Source: Clostridia bacterium
GTDB taxonomy: Bacteria > Bacillota > Clostridia > Christensenellales > Aristaeellaceae
Length of the DNA: 64,000 nucleotides
Direction: 5' to 3'
NCBI GenBank assembly: GCA_017543905.1
Contig: JAFYFC010000044.1
Coordinates: 1-64,000, forward strand
The position numbers and the translations under genes are program-made. Below, piece after piece: positions 36,050-43,860 of this stretch. How positions within the stretch are numbered: the first letter of the stretch is position 1; the number at the start of each line of letters is the position of its first letter. Below the pieces are notes generated by a model, which was given only the letters and a program-made list of their open reading frames with translations, ran no database searches and was not told the DNA's origin.

Positions 36050-36421
36050 GCGCGCTCCTTTCTGACTGCGCAAGGAGGCAGACGGCTTTGCCTAAGCGCC
36101 GTGCCGCCTGAATGCCCTGTCAGAGGTTTATATCGATAAACGCCCCGGCCCTGACGGACCGGAGCGTGCGCCGTTCGAACCGAGCTCCCCGGCGCGGGAG
36201 TTTTTTCATCTGAACAGCTCTTAATGCTTTTTGGCCTTTTAACCTGTACGTTAAACATATTTTCATGGCCCATAACCAAAAAGAATAACAGATAAAGCAG
36301 GCTGTGAAGCCGATAAATCATAAGAATTCAAAGCTGTTCCGACGACGGAAAGCGGACTGCCGCGCAGTCCGCGTCCGGAAGCCTGACGCGTTCCGGACGA
36401 TCGTCACGTTATGCGCCCGCG
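36050..36421. other. Intergenic stretch with one hairpin terminator
   Basis: No gene is recognised. CTCCC-N6-GGGAG (36185-36200) followed by six T on the plus strand looks like an intrinsic terminator, but no plus-strand gene precedes it. Several GC-rich inverted repeats occur around 36100-36180. Confidence 0.45.
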
Positions 36422-36943
36422 CTAATCCTCCAGCTCGACCTCGAACGTATTGGTCATATTCGCCTTGTCGAGCGCAAGCTGCACGCGCGAAAGCTCGTTT
36501 GACGCCGCCGCGTACGCCGCGCGCGCTGCGTCTATGTCGTAGTTGGCGATTTTGTATTCGATGAAGTTTGACTGATTGTAGGAGCTGGCGTCGCTTCTCT
36601 CCTTGGGCAGGCACGCCTGCATTCCCCTCAGTTTTTCGCATCTTTGCGCCAGCTGCGGCAGATACACCAGCACCTCGTCTATCGTCATGCCCGTGCCGGG
36701 CACCTCGGTGGTCAGATTGAACACGGAGATCGCGTGCTTGAGCGCGCGTATCTTTTTTTCCAGCGCGCCTATCTCCGCCTGTACGGCGGCGAAATCGTAA
36801 GGCGGACGTATGGACTCCATGTCCTCCTCCAGCGCGGCGACGAAGCGGCTGGATTTGGCCTCCAGCGCCAAAAGATCCGTGCGCTTCTGATTGAGCCCGC
36901 GCAGGACCTTCGCCGCCTGAGACGAAGTATATTTGTATTTCAT
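36422..36943 (-). CDS. Conserved cytoplasmic coiled-coil protein (DIP1984-like)
   Basis: A 173-residue, mostly helical protein: KYKYTSSQAAKVLRGLNQKR at the start, EAKSSRFVAALEED, EIGALEKKIRALKHAISVFN, MTIDEVLVYLPQLAQRCEKL and a C-terminal TFEVELED. I recognise it as a widespread conserved family of unknown function with two long helical segments. It is preceded by the ribosome site GGAGGATCA. No informative neighbours: the gap to the anti-sigma-like pair is 72 nt. Confidence 0.7.
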   Translation of the reverse strand: MKYKYTSSQAAKVLRGLNQKRTDLLALEAKSSRFVAALEEDMESIRPPYDFAAVQAEIGALEKKIRALKHAISVFNLTTEVPGTGMTIDEVLVYLPQLAQRCEKLRGMQACLPKERSDASSYNQSNFIEYKIANYDIDAARAAYAAASNELSRVQLALDKANMTNTFEVELED

Positions 36944-37015
36944 AAAATGATCCTCCCGGTTTTGCCCGCGCCGCGCGTATACCGCGCCGGGCGGAAGCGT
37001 TTTATATTACGCGCT

Positions 37016-37603
37016 TCAGGCTAATTTTTTGTATATCGTCATTTCCGCTTCGCGGCCGCGTATGCTTACCTTTACGTCGTCCGCGATATTCGCCACCACG
37101 GATTTTTCCAGCTCGTCCCAGTCCTGCTTGCTGCCGGTCTGATTCTGCTCACTGTACTGGCGCAGCTGCTCGCGGTAGTCCTCCATCGACCACACGTAGC
37201 TGCCGTACATCTGGGGCGAACCGCCGCCCGCGAAGCCGACCGTGAACATCGGCACTCCGTAATACGGCTCGAAGAAGGAGCGTATTTTGCCCATAAAGCC
37301 GCGGGAAGCCTCGTTTTTTCCGCTGGTAGAGGCGGAAAGCAGCTGCTCGCGCCGTTTGTCGTCGATCAGGCTGTTCACGCGCAGATGCAATTCGTACGTT
37401 CCGTTTTGATCCTCTACCCAGAATTCGCCGTTCACGTCGCCGGTGATCGCGCGCATCATCGCCATCATTTCCTCCGCCAGAAGCCTGAGCGACAGTGCGT
37501 TTTTCCGCTCGAGACCCTTGTACGCGCTGAGCTTGTCGATCTGGGAAAGCGCAGCTTCCATGTTGTTCCCTTCGCTGGAAATCAAAATCACGTCTGTTTT
37601 CAC
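37016..37603 (-). CDS. Unknown protein partner of a STAS anti-sigma antagonist
   Basis: A 195-residue protein. The first ~75 residues (IDKLSAYKGLERKNALSLRL, AEEMMAMMRAITGDVNGEFW) resemble the N-terminal helix of serine-kinase/HATPase anti-sigma regulators (a LRLLAEEMM helix like RsbW's Asn-box helix). No Asn-box ATP site is clear, and Glu-Glu replaces the usual acidic-Asn pattern. The rest is not recognised. It lies 13 nt downstream of the STAS gene, so the pair probably works together in a partner-switching-like circuit (inference). Confidence 0.6.
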   Translation of the reverse strand: MKTDVILISSEGNNMEAALSQIDKLSAYKGLERKNALSLRLLAEEMMAMMRAITGDVNGEFWVEDQNGTYELHLRVNSLIDDKRREQLLSASTSGKNEASRGFMGKIRSFFEPYYGVPMFTVGFAGGGSPQMYGSYVWSMEDYREQLRQYSEQNQTGSKQDWDELEKSVVANIADDVKVSIRGREAEMTIYKKLA

Positions 37604-37616
37604 GCGCAGCTCCTCC

Positions 37617-37913
37617 TTATTCGATGGTCAGTATGTCCGCAAAGCCGGTCACTTCGAACACTTCCTGCACGATATCGTTCACGTGCACGATCCTGAGCCC
37701 GCCCTTCGCGCTCAGCTGCTTGTGCGCGGAAAGCAGCACACGCAGCCCTGCGGAAGAGATGTAGTCCAGCTTTGCGAAATCCAGCACCAGACTGTCCGCG
37801 CCGGGCAAGGCCTTGCTTATCTCCGCCTCCAGCTCTGGCGCAGTCATCGTGTCCAGCCGTCCCTCCAGCGAAAGCTCCAGTCCGTTTTGCGTTTGTGCTT
37901 TGGTTATGGTCAT
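37617..37913 (-). CDS. STAS-domain anti-sigma factor antagonist
   Basis: A 98-residue single STAS domain: GRLDTMTAPELEAEI, VLDFAKLDYISSAGLRVLL with the phosphorylatable Ser region ISSAG, and the C-terminal IVHVNDIVQEVFEVTGF. The family binds anti-sigma kinases when unphosphorylated. No sigma factor gene lies nearby. GGAAGG precedes ATG; promoter at 37956-37984. Confidence 0.93.
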   Translation of the reverse strand: MTITKAQTQNGLELSLEGRLDTMTAPELEAEISKALPGADSLVLDFAKLDYISSAGLRVLLSAHKQLSAKGGLRIVHVNDIVQEVFEVTGFADILTIE

Positions 37914-37955
37914 TGTCCTTCCTCCTTACGCTCCCGTTTGTGTGCATACACACTT

Positions 37956-37984
37956 AGTATACCACAAACCCCACGCGAATACAA
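37956..37984 (-). promoter_or_regulatory. Promoter of the STAS gene pair
   Basis: On the minus strand, TTGTAT (37984-37979), 17-nt spacer, TATACT (37961-37956). Confidence 0.65.
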
Positions 37985-38047
37985 CGGCAAATTTGACGTA
38001 TGCGCGGCGTGTCTCCGATTTCGCGTAATACTTGCGGGACAATATTA

Positions 38048-38102
38048 ATTTATCGTTTTTCGATAAATATATATTGACATACAGGTTTTCCTGTTGTATA
38101 AT
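38048..38102 (+). promoter_or_regulatory. Consensus promoter with two dyads before the DUF2975/XRE pair
   Basis: TTGACA (38074-38079), 17-nt spacer, TATAAT (38097-38102). The spacer holds ACAGG-tttt-CCTGT, and ATTTATCG-T5-CGATAAAT (38048-38068) lies just upstream of the -35 box. Both are candidate operators for the XRE regulator encoded in this operon. Confidence 0.8.
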
Positions 38103-38135
38103 CCGGGCAAATGAAGGTTTACGGGAGGCGTTTGT

Positions 38136-38615
38136 ATGAATCAGAAAAAGCTTTCTGTATGGCTGAAGGCCATAATCACGGGCGTCGGCGTGTGCGGACT
38201 TATCGTATGCTTCGTGATCCTGCCGTCGCTGGGAGAGTCCTTTCGCGACAAGTATCCGGAATTTGCAGGCTGGTACTGGCCGTGGCTGGGCTTCCTGTGG
38301 GCGTGCGCGCTGCCCTGCTTTGCCGCGCTCGTGCCGGGCTGGAGGCTCGCCGCGAATATCGGGAAGGACCGTTCCTTCTGCACGGAAAACGCGAATATGC
38401 TGCTTTTCGTCGCCCGCCTGGCCGCCGGAGACACGCTGTTCTTCTTCGCGGGAAACGTTGCGCTGGGGCTTTTGAGCATGAACCATGCCGGCATAATGCT
38501 GCTTTCGCTGCTGATCTGCTTCGCCGGCACCGCGCTCACGGTGGCGGCGGCCTGCCTGTCGCATTTAGTGCGCAAGGCGGCAGCGCTGCAGGACGAGAAC
38601 GACCTTACGGTATAA
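38136..38615 (+). CDS. DUF2975 four-helix membrane protein
   Basis: A 159-residue inner-membrane protein with four predicted helices (GVGVCGLIVCFVILPSL, PWLGFLWACALPCFAALV, FARLAAGDTLFF-type segment, and a C-terminal LLSLLICFAGTALTVAAACL). DUF2975 proteins are regularly encoded just before a small XRE regulator, as here (12-nt gap). The function is unknown; a membrane sensor or immunity role is often suggested. Confidence 0.88.
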   Translation: MNQKKLSVWLKAIITGVGVCGLIVCFVILPSLGESFRDKYPEFAGWYWPWLGFLWACALPCFAALVPGWRLAANIGKDRSFCTENANMLLFVARLAAGDTLFFFAGNVALGLLSMNHAGIMLLSLLICFAGTALTVAAACLSHLVRKAAALQDENDLTV

Positions 38616-38627
38616 GGAGGAGGCGGC

Positions 38628-38840
38628 ATGGAAGGCGAAATTATTTTCAACATAGACGTAATGCTCGCCAAACGCAAGATGGGGCTTACGGAGCTTGCGC
38701 AGCGGGTAGGCATCACCCCTGCCAACATGTCCATCCTCAAAACCGGCAAGGCCCGCGCCGTGCGCATCAGTACGCTTGCGAAGCTCTGCGAGGCGCTGAA
38801 CTGCCAGCCGGGCGATCTGCTGGAGTACCGGAAAGAGTAA
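38628..38840 (+). CDS. XRE-family (YozG-like) transcriptional regulator
   Basis: A 70-residue single Cro/C1 helix-turn-helix protein (VMLAKRKMGLTELAQRVGIT, then NMSILKTGKARAVRISTLAK, LCEALNCQPGDLLEY). It is the usual partner of DUF2975 proteins. It probably autoregulates the operon through the dyads around 38048-38094. GGAGG lies 6-8 nt before ATG. Confidence 0.92.
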   Translation: MEGEIIFNIDVMLAKRKMGLTELAQRVGITPANMSILKTGKARAVRISTLAKLCEALNCQPGDLLEYRKE

Positions 38841-38861
38841 GGGCTTTGGAGGTGCGTACGT

Positions 38862-39449
38862 ATGCTTAAACGTATCATACCGCGCATACTTATCGTCATC
38901 GGACTTTTGCCCATCGTATTCGTTTTGCTGGTTTACTTCGCCTTTTTCGTGGTCGGGTGTGACGAAATGAACAGAGATCCGACTGTCGTGAATAAGTCCT
39001 CACTCCGCAGATACGCCGAACGAGACCTCGGATTAAACATATCCGGCGGCGAGCTGACGTATTTCTACGATGATCACGGCGGCTTCTTAGGAGATGGCGA
39101 GACCTGCATTGTGGTACGCTTTCAGGATAAACGCATGGAACAGCACTTAGCTGCCCGCGGCGACTGGCAGGCGCTGCCGCTTGACAGCGACGCGGAATAC
39201 CTGATCTACCGCGTCACTGATTGGTTCAAGTTATTCGATCGTGCAAACGAGCGCGGAAACGCCGGAGAAAAGCCGGTCATTGAGCACGGCTGGTGGCTTC
39301 TGATAGACCGGCAGCCCGACTCCTATAAGACCGAAAGACTTCGGGAAGACGAGCCGTACGGCATAAACAATCGCTGGTCCTATAACCTGACCGTGGGACT
39401 CTACGATTCCGATACGGATACGCTGTATGTGCTGGCGCTGGATACGTGA
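38862..39449 (+). CDS. Membrane-anchored protein of unknown function
   Basis: A 195-residue protein with one N-terminal hydrophobic helix (ILIVIGLLPIVFVLLVYFAF) then a mostly polar, beta-rich outer domain (DLGLNISGGELTYFYDDHGG, VVRFQDKRMEQHLAARGDW). No family recognised. It follows the XRE gene by 21 nt and may be in the same operon. GGAGGTG precedes ATG. Confidence 0.7.
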   Translation: MLKRIIPRILIVIGLLPIVFVLLVYFAFFVVGCDEMNRDPTVVNKSSLRRYAERDLGLNISGGELTYFYDDHGGFLGDGETCIVVRFQDKRMEQHLAARGDWQALPLDSDAEYLIYRVTDWFKLFDRANERGNAGEKPVIEHGWWLLIDRQPDSYKTERLREDEPYGINNRWSYNLTVGLYDSDTDTLYVLALDT

Positions 39450-39523
39450 CGGTATCATTACCGGATTTTCTCCATCATTATAGCGGTAAATGAGTGAGAT
39501 TTCAATAGCTGTGATGGAGATTT

Positions 39524-39661
39524 TTATACAGATTTCCCGGACGAGGCGGCAGATAGTATTGCCCCGTCGATGCGCTTCTTGATTTCTTCCGGAGTTTCGT
39601 CAAACCCGTATTGGATCCACTGATAAACGATGCCAAAGTATCCGTAGGTGAAGAACGACAT
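39524..39661 (-). pseudogene. C-terminal remnant of a TetR regulator
   Basis: About 45 codons encode SFFTYGYFGIVYQWIQYGFD followed by ETPEEIKKRI, typical of the last helices of Clostridial TetR/AcrR regulators. The DNA-binding N-terminus is gone. The remnant abuts, tail to tail through their missing 5' parts, the hydrolase remnant on the other strand. Confidence 0.7.
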
Positions 39662-39680
39662 CACGGCAGACGTGTTCAAG

Positions 39681-39860
39681 GTCCGTGGCCGGATCACCGG
39701 AGCCGAGCACGGGGACATGCTGAAGCTTTCCGACGGCTATATGACTGCCTGGATGCTCTATCAGCTGCAGGGTAATGAAGAAGCCGGAACTGCTTTCCTG
39801 GGCGATAATGCAGAGATCCTGCACAACACCGGCTGGCAGGATGTAGAGAAAAGCCGTTGA
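39681..39860 (+). pseudogene. C-terminal remnant of an alpha/beta hydrolase
   Basis: About 60 codons encode ITGAEHGDMLKLSDGYMTAW, then LYQLQGNEEAGTAFLGDNAE and ILHNTGWQDVEK. This is the end of a dienelactone-hydrolase-like protein, with the catalytic His in AEHGDML. The nucleophile part is missing. One deletion between about 39661 and 39681 would explain both this and the TetR remnant. Confidence 0.7.
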
Positions 39861-40021
39861 ACCTGATAAAAACGACTATGGGCTGTAAAAATGCCCGCTG
39901 ATATGCTCCCTTTTGAGGATAGAAAAACCCGACCTCACAGCAGCCAAAACCAACCGCCGTCCCCTAAATACGTGACGGCTGTATGCCAAAACACCGCGCT
40001 TTGGGCTCTGCATCTTACTGT

Positions 40022-40055
40022 ACAGCCGATTATTCGCATAATTGGCTGTATTTTT
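40022..40055 (+). terminator. Hairpin terminator
   Basis: ACAGCC-g-ATTAT-tcgc-ATAAT-t-GGCTGT is a near-perfect stem followed by ATTTTT. Confidence 0.6.
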
Positions 40056-40095
40056 ACAGCCCCATAAGCCCATTTTTACGAACGTAAAAGGATTT

Positions 40096-40182
40096 CCGTT
40101 GAGAACTTGCATAATAAATTAATGAAGTTCTCAACGGACGTCTTGACTTTGCGGCGCTGCGTCTGTATAATCTCAATTGAGA
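40096..40182 (+). promoter_or_regulatory. Promoter with inverted repeats before the ATPase remnant
   Basis: The promoter TTGACT (40143-40148), 17-nt spacer, TATAAT (40166-40171) is excellent. Upstream, CCGTTGAGAACTT (40096-40108) pairs perfectly with 40125-40137. TCTCAATTGAGA (40171-40182) is a palindrome just after the -10 box. The shared core TTCTCAxCGG recurs at 40206-40215. This suggests an operator family for one regulator. Confidence 0.7.
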
Positions 40183-40224
40183 AGTGGAATGATATATCAG
40201 CCAACTTCTCAGCGGAGGCGTATC

Positions 40225-40389
40225 ATGGAAATCAAACGCGACTTATATCTTAAAAAGCTGATTTCCTTTATGTGGGATTCCTTCCCGAAGATCGTCGTAC
40301 GTCACGATATACGCAAACGCTGGTACGACGATAACGGCATTCTGAATATCGGAATTCTGGATTTTTTACTGGACGACAGTATCGTCTGA
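40225..40389 (+). pseudogene. AAA ATPase gene (DUF4143-type) collapsed by an internal deletion
   Basis: 54 codons join the first ~17 residues of an AAA ATPase (EIKRDLYLKKLISFMW) directly to its last ~35 (FPKIVVRHDIRKRW...GILNIGILDFLLDD). Everything between, including Walker A and B, is missing. The promoter, ribosome site CGGAGG and terminator are intact, so a short peptide could still be made. Confidence 0.65.
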
Positions 40390-40395
40390 GCATAA

Positions 40396-40432
40396 AATAA
40401 TTATCCCCCGACGCGGTCGGGGGATAATTATT
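40396..40432. terminator. 16-bp perfect hairpin terminator
   Basis: AATAATTATCCCCCGA (40396-40411), loop CGCGG, then the exact complement (40417-40432). It serves the ATPase remnant on the plus strand. On the minus strand it follows the duplicated rpsI tail, where it looks like the original rpsI terminator. Confidence 0.85.
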
Positions 40433-40440
40433 GAGCGTTT

Positions 40441-40503
40441 GAAAGCTCTTTTTAGCGCTTCGAGAACTGAGGCGCGCGGCGGGCAGCCTTGAGGCCGTAC
40501 TTT
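40441..40503 (-). pseudogene. Duplicated 3' tail of rpsI
   Basis: 63 nt match the end of rpsI (41265-41327) at 61 positions and encode [16 protein letters not shown] plus a stop (TAA here, TGA in the intact gene). No upstream rpsI sequence is present. The two copies are direct repeats flanking ~760 nt with the DUF2442/DUF4160 genes, the arrangement left by integration into a gene's 3' end. Confidence 0.9.
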
Positions 40504-40587
40504 GCCCGAAAAAACCACCGAACTGATTGCGGATGAACATTCATGCAAGACGGGAAAGGAAGATGAGTTCGGGGGATACGCGGGGTA

Positions 40588-40839
40588 TCAGGAAATCTTT
40601 TCGCTCATCTCATACAGCTCGTCCGGGCAAAGATCCTGTCCGTCCGGCCAGACCACGGTGAACCCGTCCGGCTTTGCGGCGCGGAAATAGGCTTCATCCG
40701 CCAGGCGGCTGTACCACTCGCCTTTGATATATGGTTTCACGTCAAAGACCCGCACTTCATCGTTGTCAAACACAATGCGCAGGGTATAATCCTGCTGCGG
40801 ATACACCTCTTTTGCGGTCGGGCGCAGCATAGCAGTCAC
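40588..40839 (-). CDS. DUF2442 protein
   Basis: An 83-residue cytoplasmic protein (AKEVYPQQDYTLRIVFDNDE, DVKPYIKGEWYSRLAD, GFTVVWPDGQDLCPDELYE). DUF2442 is regularly encoded beside DUF4160, and the pair has been proposed as a toxin-antitoxin-like module; activity is unproven. It begins one base after the DUF4160 stop codon. Confidence 0.85.
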   Translation of the reverse strand: MTAMLRPTAKEVYPQQDYTLRIVFDNDEVRVFDVKPYIKGEWYSRLADEAYFRAAKPDGFTVVWPDGQDLCPDELYEMSEKIS

Positions 40840-40840
40840 C

Positions 40841-41107
40841 TCACTTCAAAGGATCAATCTTGAAATAGCCCTCACCCTCTGAAAGCATCTTCCAGTTGGC
40901 CATCAATTCATCATCGTGGATCGCCATCCAGCCTTCCAGCATTTTTAACTGACGGTTGGGAAAATGGCCTTCCAGAATCTCACCATCCAACGCGATCACG
41001 ATTTCTTCGTCACCATACAAGGCGTGGATATGCGGCTTATGATGCTTTCCACCCTTCTCGCTCTGCATTCTGACGATGATTCCGTAAAACATACTGAGAG
41101 CAGGCAT
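40841..41107 (-). CDS. DUF4160 protein
   Basis: An 88-residue protein (MFYGIIVRMQSEKGGKHHKP, HIHALYGDEEIVIALDGEIL, MLEGWMAIHDDELMANWKM), the typical DUF4160 pattern with the conserved HxPHxH stretch. First gene of the two-gene module, with AAAGGTGG upstream of ATG. It lies inside the rpsI-tail duplication. Confidence 0.87.
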   Translation of the reverse strand: MPALSMFYGIIVRMQSEKGGKHHKPHIHALYGDEEIVIALDGEILEGHFPNRQLKMLEGWMAIHDDELMANWKMLSEGEGYFKIDPLK

Positions 41108-41220
41108 CGCGCAGCACCACCTTTCAATAACTATTATACATGTTTTTGCCAGTTTTTACAACTATAATTATATTCGTGCGCCGTCGTCCGGACTGCCGCC
41201 TAAACCTCATGCTACAGGAA

Positions 41221-41250
41221 AACCACCGGCCGAATGAACAGCCGGTGGTT
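41221..41250 (-). terminator. Terminator of the rplM-rpsI operon
   Basis: The stem AACCACCGGC (41221-41230) / GCCGGTGGTT (41241-41250) is followed on the minus strand by TTTTCC. It differs completely from the hairpin behind the duplicated rpsI tail. Confidence 0.8.
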
Positions 41251-41275
41251 GAATGATCTTGAGAGAAAGCTCTTC

Positions 41276-41668
41276 TCAGCGCTTCGAGAACTGAGGCGCG
41301 CGGCGGGCAGCCTTGAGGCCGTACTTTTTGCGCTCCTTCATTCTGGGGTCGCGGGTTAGGTAGCCGGCCTTTTTGATGGCGGGCTTAAGCTCCTCGTCCG
41401 CCTTTACCAGCGCGCGGGCGATGCCGTGACGGATCGCGCCGGCCTGACCGGTAAAGCCGCCGCCCTTGACGTTTACGAGCACGTCGAAGCGGGAAGCGGT
41501 TTCGGTGAGCGCGAGGGGCTGGCGCACCACGGTCTTGAGGGTCTCAAGTCCGAAATAGTCGTCCAAACCGCGCTTGTTGATAATGATATTGCCTTCGCCG
41601 GGAATCAGACGAACGCGGGCGATCGCCTTTTTTCTTCTGCCGACTGCGTTGAAGCTTACATCAGACAT
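41276..41668 (-). CDS. rpsI: Ribosomal protein S9
   Basis: A 130-residue S9 protein with the usual core ([34 protein letters not shown]) and the C-terminal tail ending QFSKR that reaches the P-site tRNA. Second gene of the rplM-rpsI operon, 18 nt after rplM. Its last 63 nt occur again at 40441-40503. Confidence 0.99.
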   Translation of the reverse strand: MSDVSFNAVGRRKKAIARVRLIPGEGNIIINKRGLDDYFGLETLKTVVRQPLALTETASRFDVLVNVKGGGFTGQAGAIRHGIARALVKADEELKPAIKKAGYLTRDPRMKERKKYGLKAARRAPQFSKR

Positions 41669-41686
41669 TTAATTCGTCCTCCTCCC

Positions 41687-42118
41687 TTACTTTATCTCGA
41701 AAACCTCGGGCTGCTGGGCGGCGTGTGGATGCTCCGCGCCCTCGTAGACCTTCAGCTTTTTGAACATCTTGTTGCCCAAAGGCCCCTTGGGAAGCATTCC
41801 GCGCACGGCCTTTTTGAACGCGAAGGCGCTCTTTTTGGCCATAAGGTCGCGGTACTTGGTTTCCTTGAGTCCGCCCGGATAACCGGAATGATGGTAGTAA
41901 ATCTTCTCGTCCAGCTTCTTGCCGGTGAGCTCGATTTTGTCGGTATTTATCACGATAACGAAATCGCCGGTATCGACATGGGGTGTGAAGGTGGGCTTAT
42001 GCTTGCCGCGCAGCAGCGTAGCGGTCTGCGTTGCCAGACGTCCCAGCACCACGCCCGACGCGTCGATCACATACCACTTGCGTTCGACATTGGCGGGGTT
42101 TGCCATGAAAGTGCTCAT
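41687..42118 (-). CDS. rplM: Ribosomal protein L13
   Basis: A 143-residue L13 ([62 protein letters not shown]). The start ATG at 42118 is supported by GGAGG 11 nt upstream and by family length; the open frame reaches 42136. Transcribed from the promoter at 42229-42258. Confidence 0.99.
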   Translation of the reverse strand: MSTFMANPANVERKWYVIDASGVVLGRLATQTATLLRGKHKPTFTPHVDTGDFVIVINTDKIELTGKKLDEKIYYHHSGYPGGLKETKYRDLMAKKSAFAFKKAVRGMLPKGPLGNKMFKKLKVYEGAEHPHAAQQPEVFEIK

Positions 42119-42228
42119 TTTTGAGATATCCTCCAAATCAATATCAATACTGATGTCTCCGGCATGAGGTCAGCATGCCCGACAATTCATCAAACGCCCG
42201 GGGCTATGAGCGGATTGACACGCAGGAT

Positions 42229-42258
42229 ATTGTACCGCGTAATACATATGTATGTCAA
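42229..42258 (-). promoter_or_regulatory. Promoter of rplM-rpsI
   Basis: On the minus strand, TTGACA (42258-42253), 18-nt spacer, TACAAT (42234-42229). The ~105-nt leader contains a GGCATG/CATGCC hairpin near 42158-42177. I could not confirm a known L13 leader structure. Confidence 0.75.
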
Positions 42259-42326
42259 TATTGTTTCAAAATTTAACAAAAAAGCGCTGCTTGCGCGGCG
42301 CGGTTTCTGCAGCCGAGTGAGCTTCA

Positions 42327-42586
42327 GTGCAAAAACGTCTTTCGTTCGGCATCCTCCATGCTGAGAATGTAGCGGAGCTGTTCCATACGGACCCTGCGAC
42401 CGGCGTAACGAACAGGCTGCACTTCTTCTATGACACCCAGGACAAGCAGGCTATGGTGGAGTATAACGGAGTCAAGTACAGCTACGCCTACAACCTGCAG
42501 GGTGATGTGGTCGGCTGCAGGGTGATGTGGTCGGCATCGTTGACAGTGCGGGCAATCTGGTGGTAGAATACAGCTATGATGCATGA
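42327..42586 (+). pseudogene. Rhs/YD-repeat protein fragment with a 20-bp duplication
   Basis: The frame encodes TNRLHFFYDTQDKQAMVEYN, GVKYSYAYNLQGDVVG and, after a shift, IVDSAGNLVVEYSYDA, the core-end repeats of Rhs proteins. The shift comes from a tandem duplication of 20 nt (42496-42515 and 42516-42535). A TGA follows at 42584. The rest of the Rhs core and its toxin tip are missing. Confidence 0.75.
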
Positions 42587-42780
42587 ACGTTTGTTGCACG
42601 AACGGATCATATCAAGGCCAGATGCTGAGTTACGCCCACACCAGTTCACAAGCTTACCAAATCAATATCGACTATCGTTGAGTATCCTTAAAGGAGGTCA
42701 AAATGAGTACTGTAGAAATAGAACACTCTATGCTGTCAATCAAGATGACTTTTATGACATTAATATAATGAGGCAGGATT

Positions 42781-43455
42781 ATGAACAACGATATAATCAG
42801 AATAGAGAAAGTCGATGGCGGTTTCTGGCAGTATTTCGATCATCCTCTGGTTGACAGGATATGGTGTGGTTACGATACCGGAGATTGCTGTGTTTATTAT
42901 CATGACCACTGCAGGGAATTGCACATAGGATGCGAAGGTTATCTTTTTCAATATGGAACTCCGGTAAGCAACGACGGGAAACTGCTGTTCATGGGGAGCT
43001 GGTATAAGGGGCTTTATTGCTATATTATCGAAACAGGAAAGTTACTGTGGCACATGAAATCCACCAGAATAACCAAAGTTATTGTGTACGATTCATATCT
43101 AACAGTCGCAAGGTACGGATATTACCTTGCAAAGATAGATATAGCAACAGGCGAGATCATAGCGAAAATAAACAGCAAAGGGCTTGAAGCACAATATAAA
43201 CTTGACCACAGAGTTTGTGCAAAATACCTTAAGAGGAAGCTTTGTATTGTAAATACAGAGACAATGCAAATAGAAAAGGCTTTTCCTTATAGTGCCTTAC
43301 ACCCGAATAGCCAATACGACTTCCTAATCAAATCTGTTAGGCTGGAGGACAATAAAATAATAATCCATGGCTCTGAAGGAAACAACACTATTGAGATTTA
43401 TGAGGGATTTTTAATTTCACCAATGAAAGCTTATTGCTTGGAAATTCCATTGTAA
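42781..43455 (+). CDS. Unknown beta-propeller-like protein, possible Rhs immunity protein
   Basis: A 224-residue, AT-rich gene. The protein has repeated short strands resembling PQQ-type blades (GKLLFMGSWYKGLYCYIIET, GYYLAKIDIATGEIIAKIN). I do not recognise a family. It lies just after an Rhs fragment, where immunity genes usually sit, and its base composition differs from the chromosome; both favour an acquired immunity gene (inference). A 21-codon frame with a strong ribosome site precedes it (42703-42768). Confidence 0.65.
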   Translation: MNNDIIRIEKVDGGFWQYFDHPLVDRIWCGYDTGDCCVYYHDHCRELHIGCEGYLFQYGTPVSNDGKLLFMGSWYKGLYCYIIETGKLLWHMKSTRITKVIVYDSYLTVARYGYYLAKIDIATGEIIAKINSKGLEAQYKLDHRVCAKYLKRKLCIVNTETMQIEKAFPYSALHPNSQYDFLIKSVRLEDNKIIIHGSEGNNTIEIYEGFLISPMKAYCLEIPL

Positions 43456-43860
43456 ATGCAATGGAAACATTGTGCAATAATTGGCAATAATTGGGACGGT
43501 TGCGCGAAAAACAAAAGAGCACAAGCCACAAAGAGCAACCATGGTAAAAAAAGAAGAAAGAAAGCAAGTTAGTCTGCTGCGGGAGTCTCTACAGTCAATA
43601 CTTGGGACGGCTCCAGAAATTGGCAGGGAAAAGATAAGGTAGCTCGTAAAACTTAAAGCTGTTTAATAATCGCACCTTGACAAAAGAATAATGTCGCATA
43701 AGCGAAACAAGCAAAGCACACTAAAAACTAATCCGCTCTGCTTTATTTGATATATTCAAAATTGTCTTGGAATACTGTGACCCGCCATTATTTGGAGATG
43801 ACGAAAACGATCATACATTTATTGAAACGGGAATAAATTTGTACAAGGAGACGCATTAAT
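43456..43860. other. Degenerate AT-rich stretch
   Basis: No intact gene. Short frames interrupted by stops separate two candidate immunity-type genes, consistent with decayed cargo. Confidence 0.5.

Noticed and set aside
36150..36206. GTTCGAACC, resembling a tRNA T-loop
   Set aside because: The flanking bases do not form a T stem or an acceptor stem, and no anticodon or D arm can be built.
35523..36421. Template repeat or reverse transcriptase next to the candidate variable region
   Set aside because: No adenine-rich near-copy and no reverse-transcriptase motif (YADD-type) were found here or elsewhere in the window.
39876..40112. 78-codon minus-strand frame
   Set aside because: It reads through a terminator hairpin and an inverted repeat, has no ribosome site, and no family.
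42119..42228. Possible L13 autoregulatory leader RNA
   Set aside because: Only one 6-bp hairpin is visible; I could not match the known leader structure, so it is not annotated.
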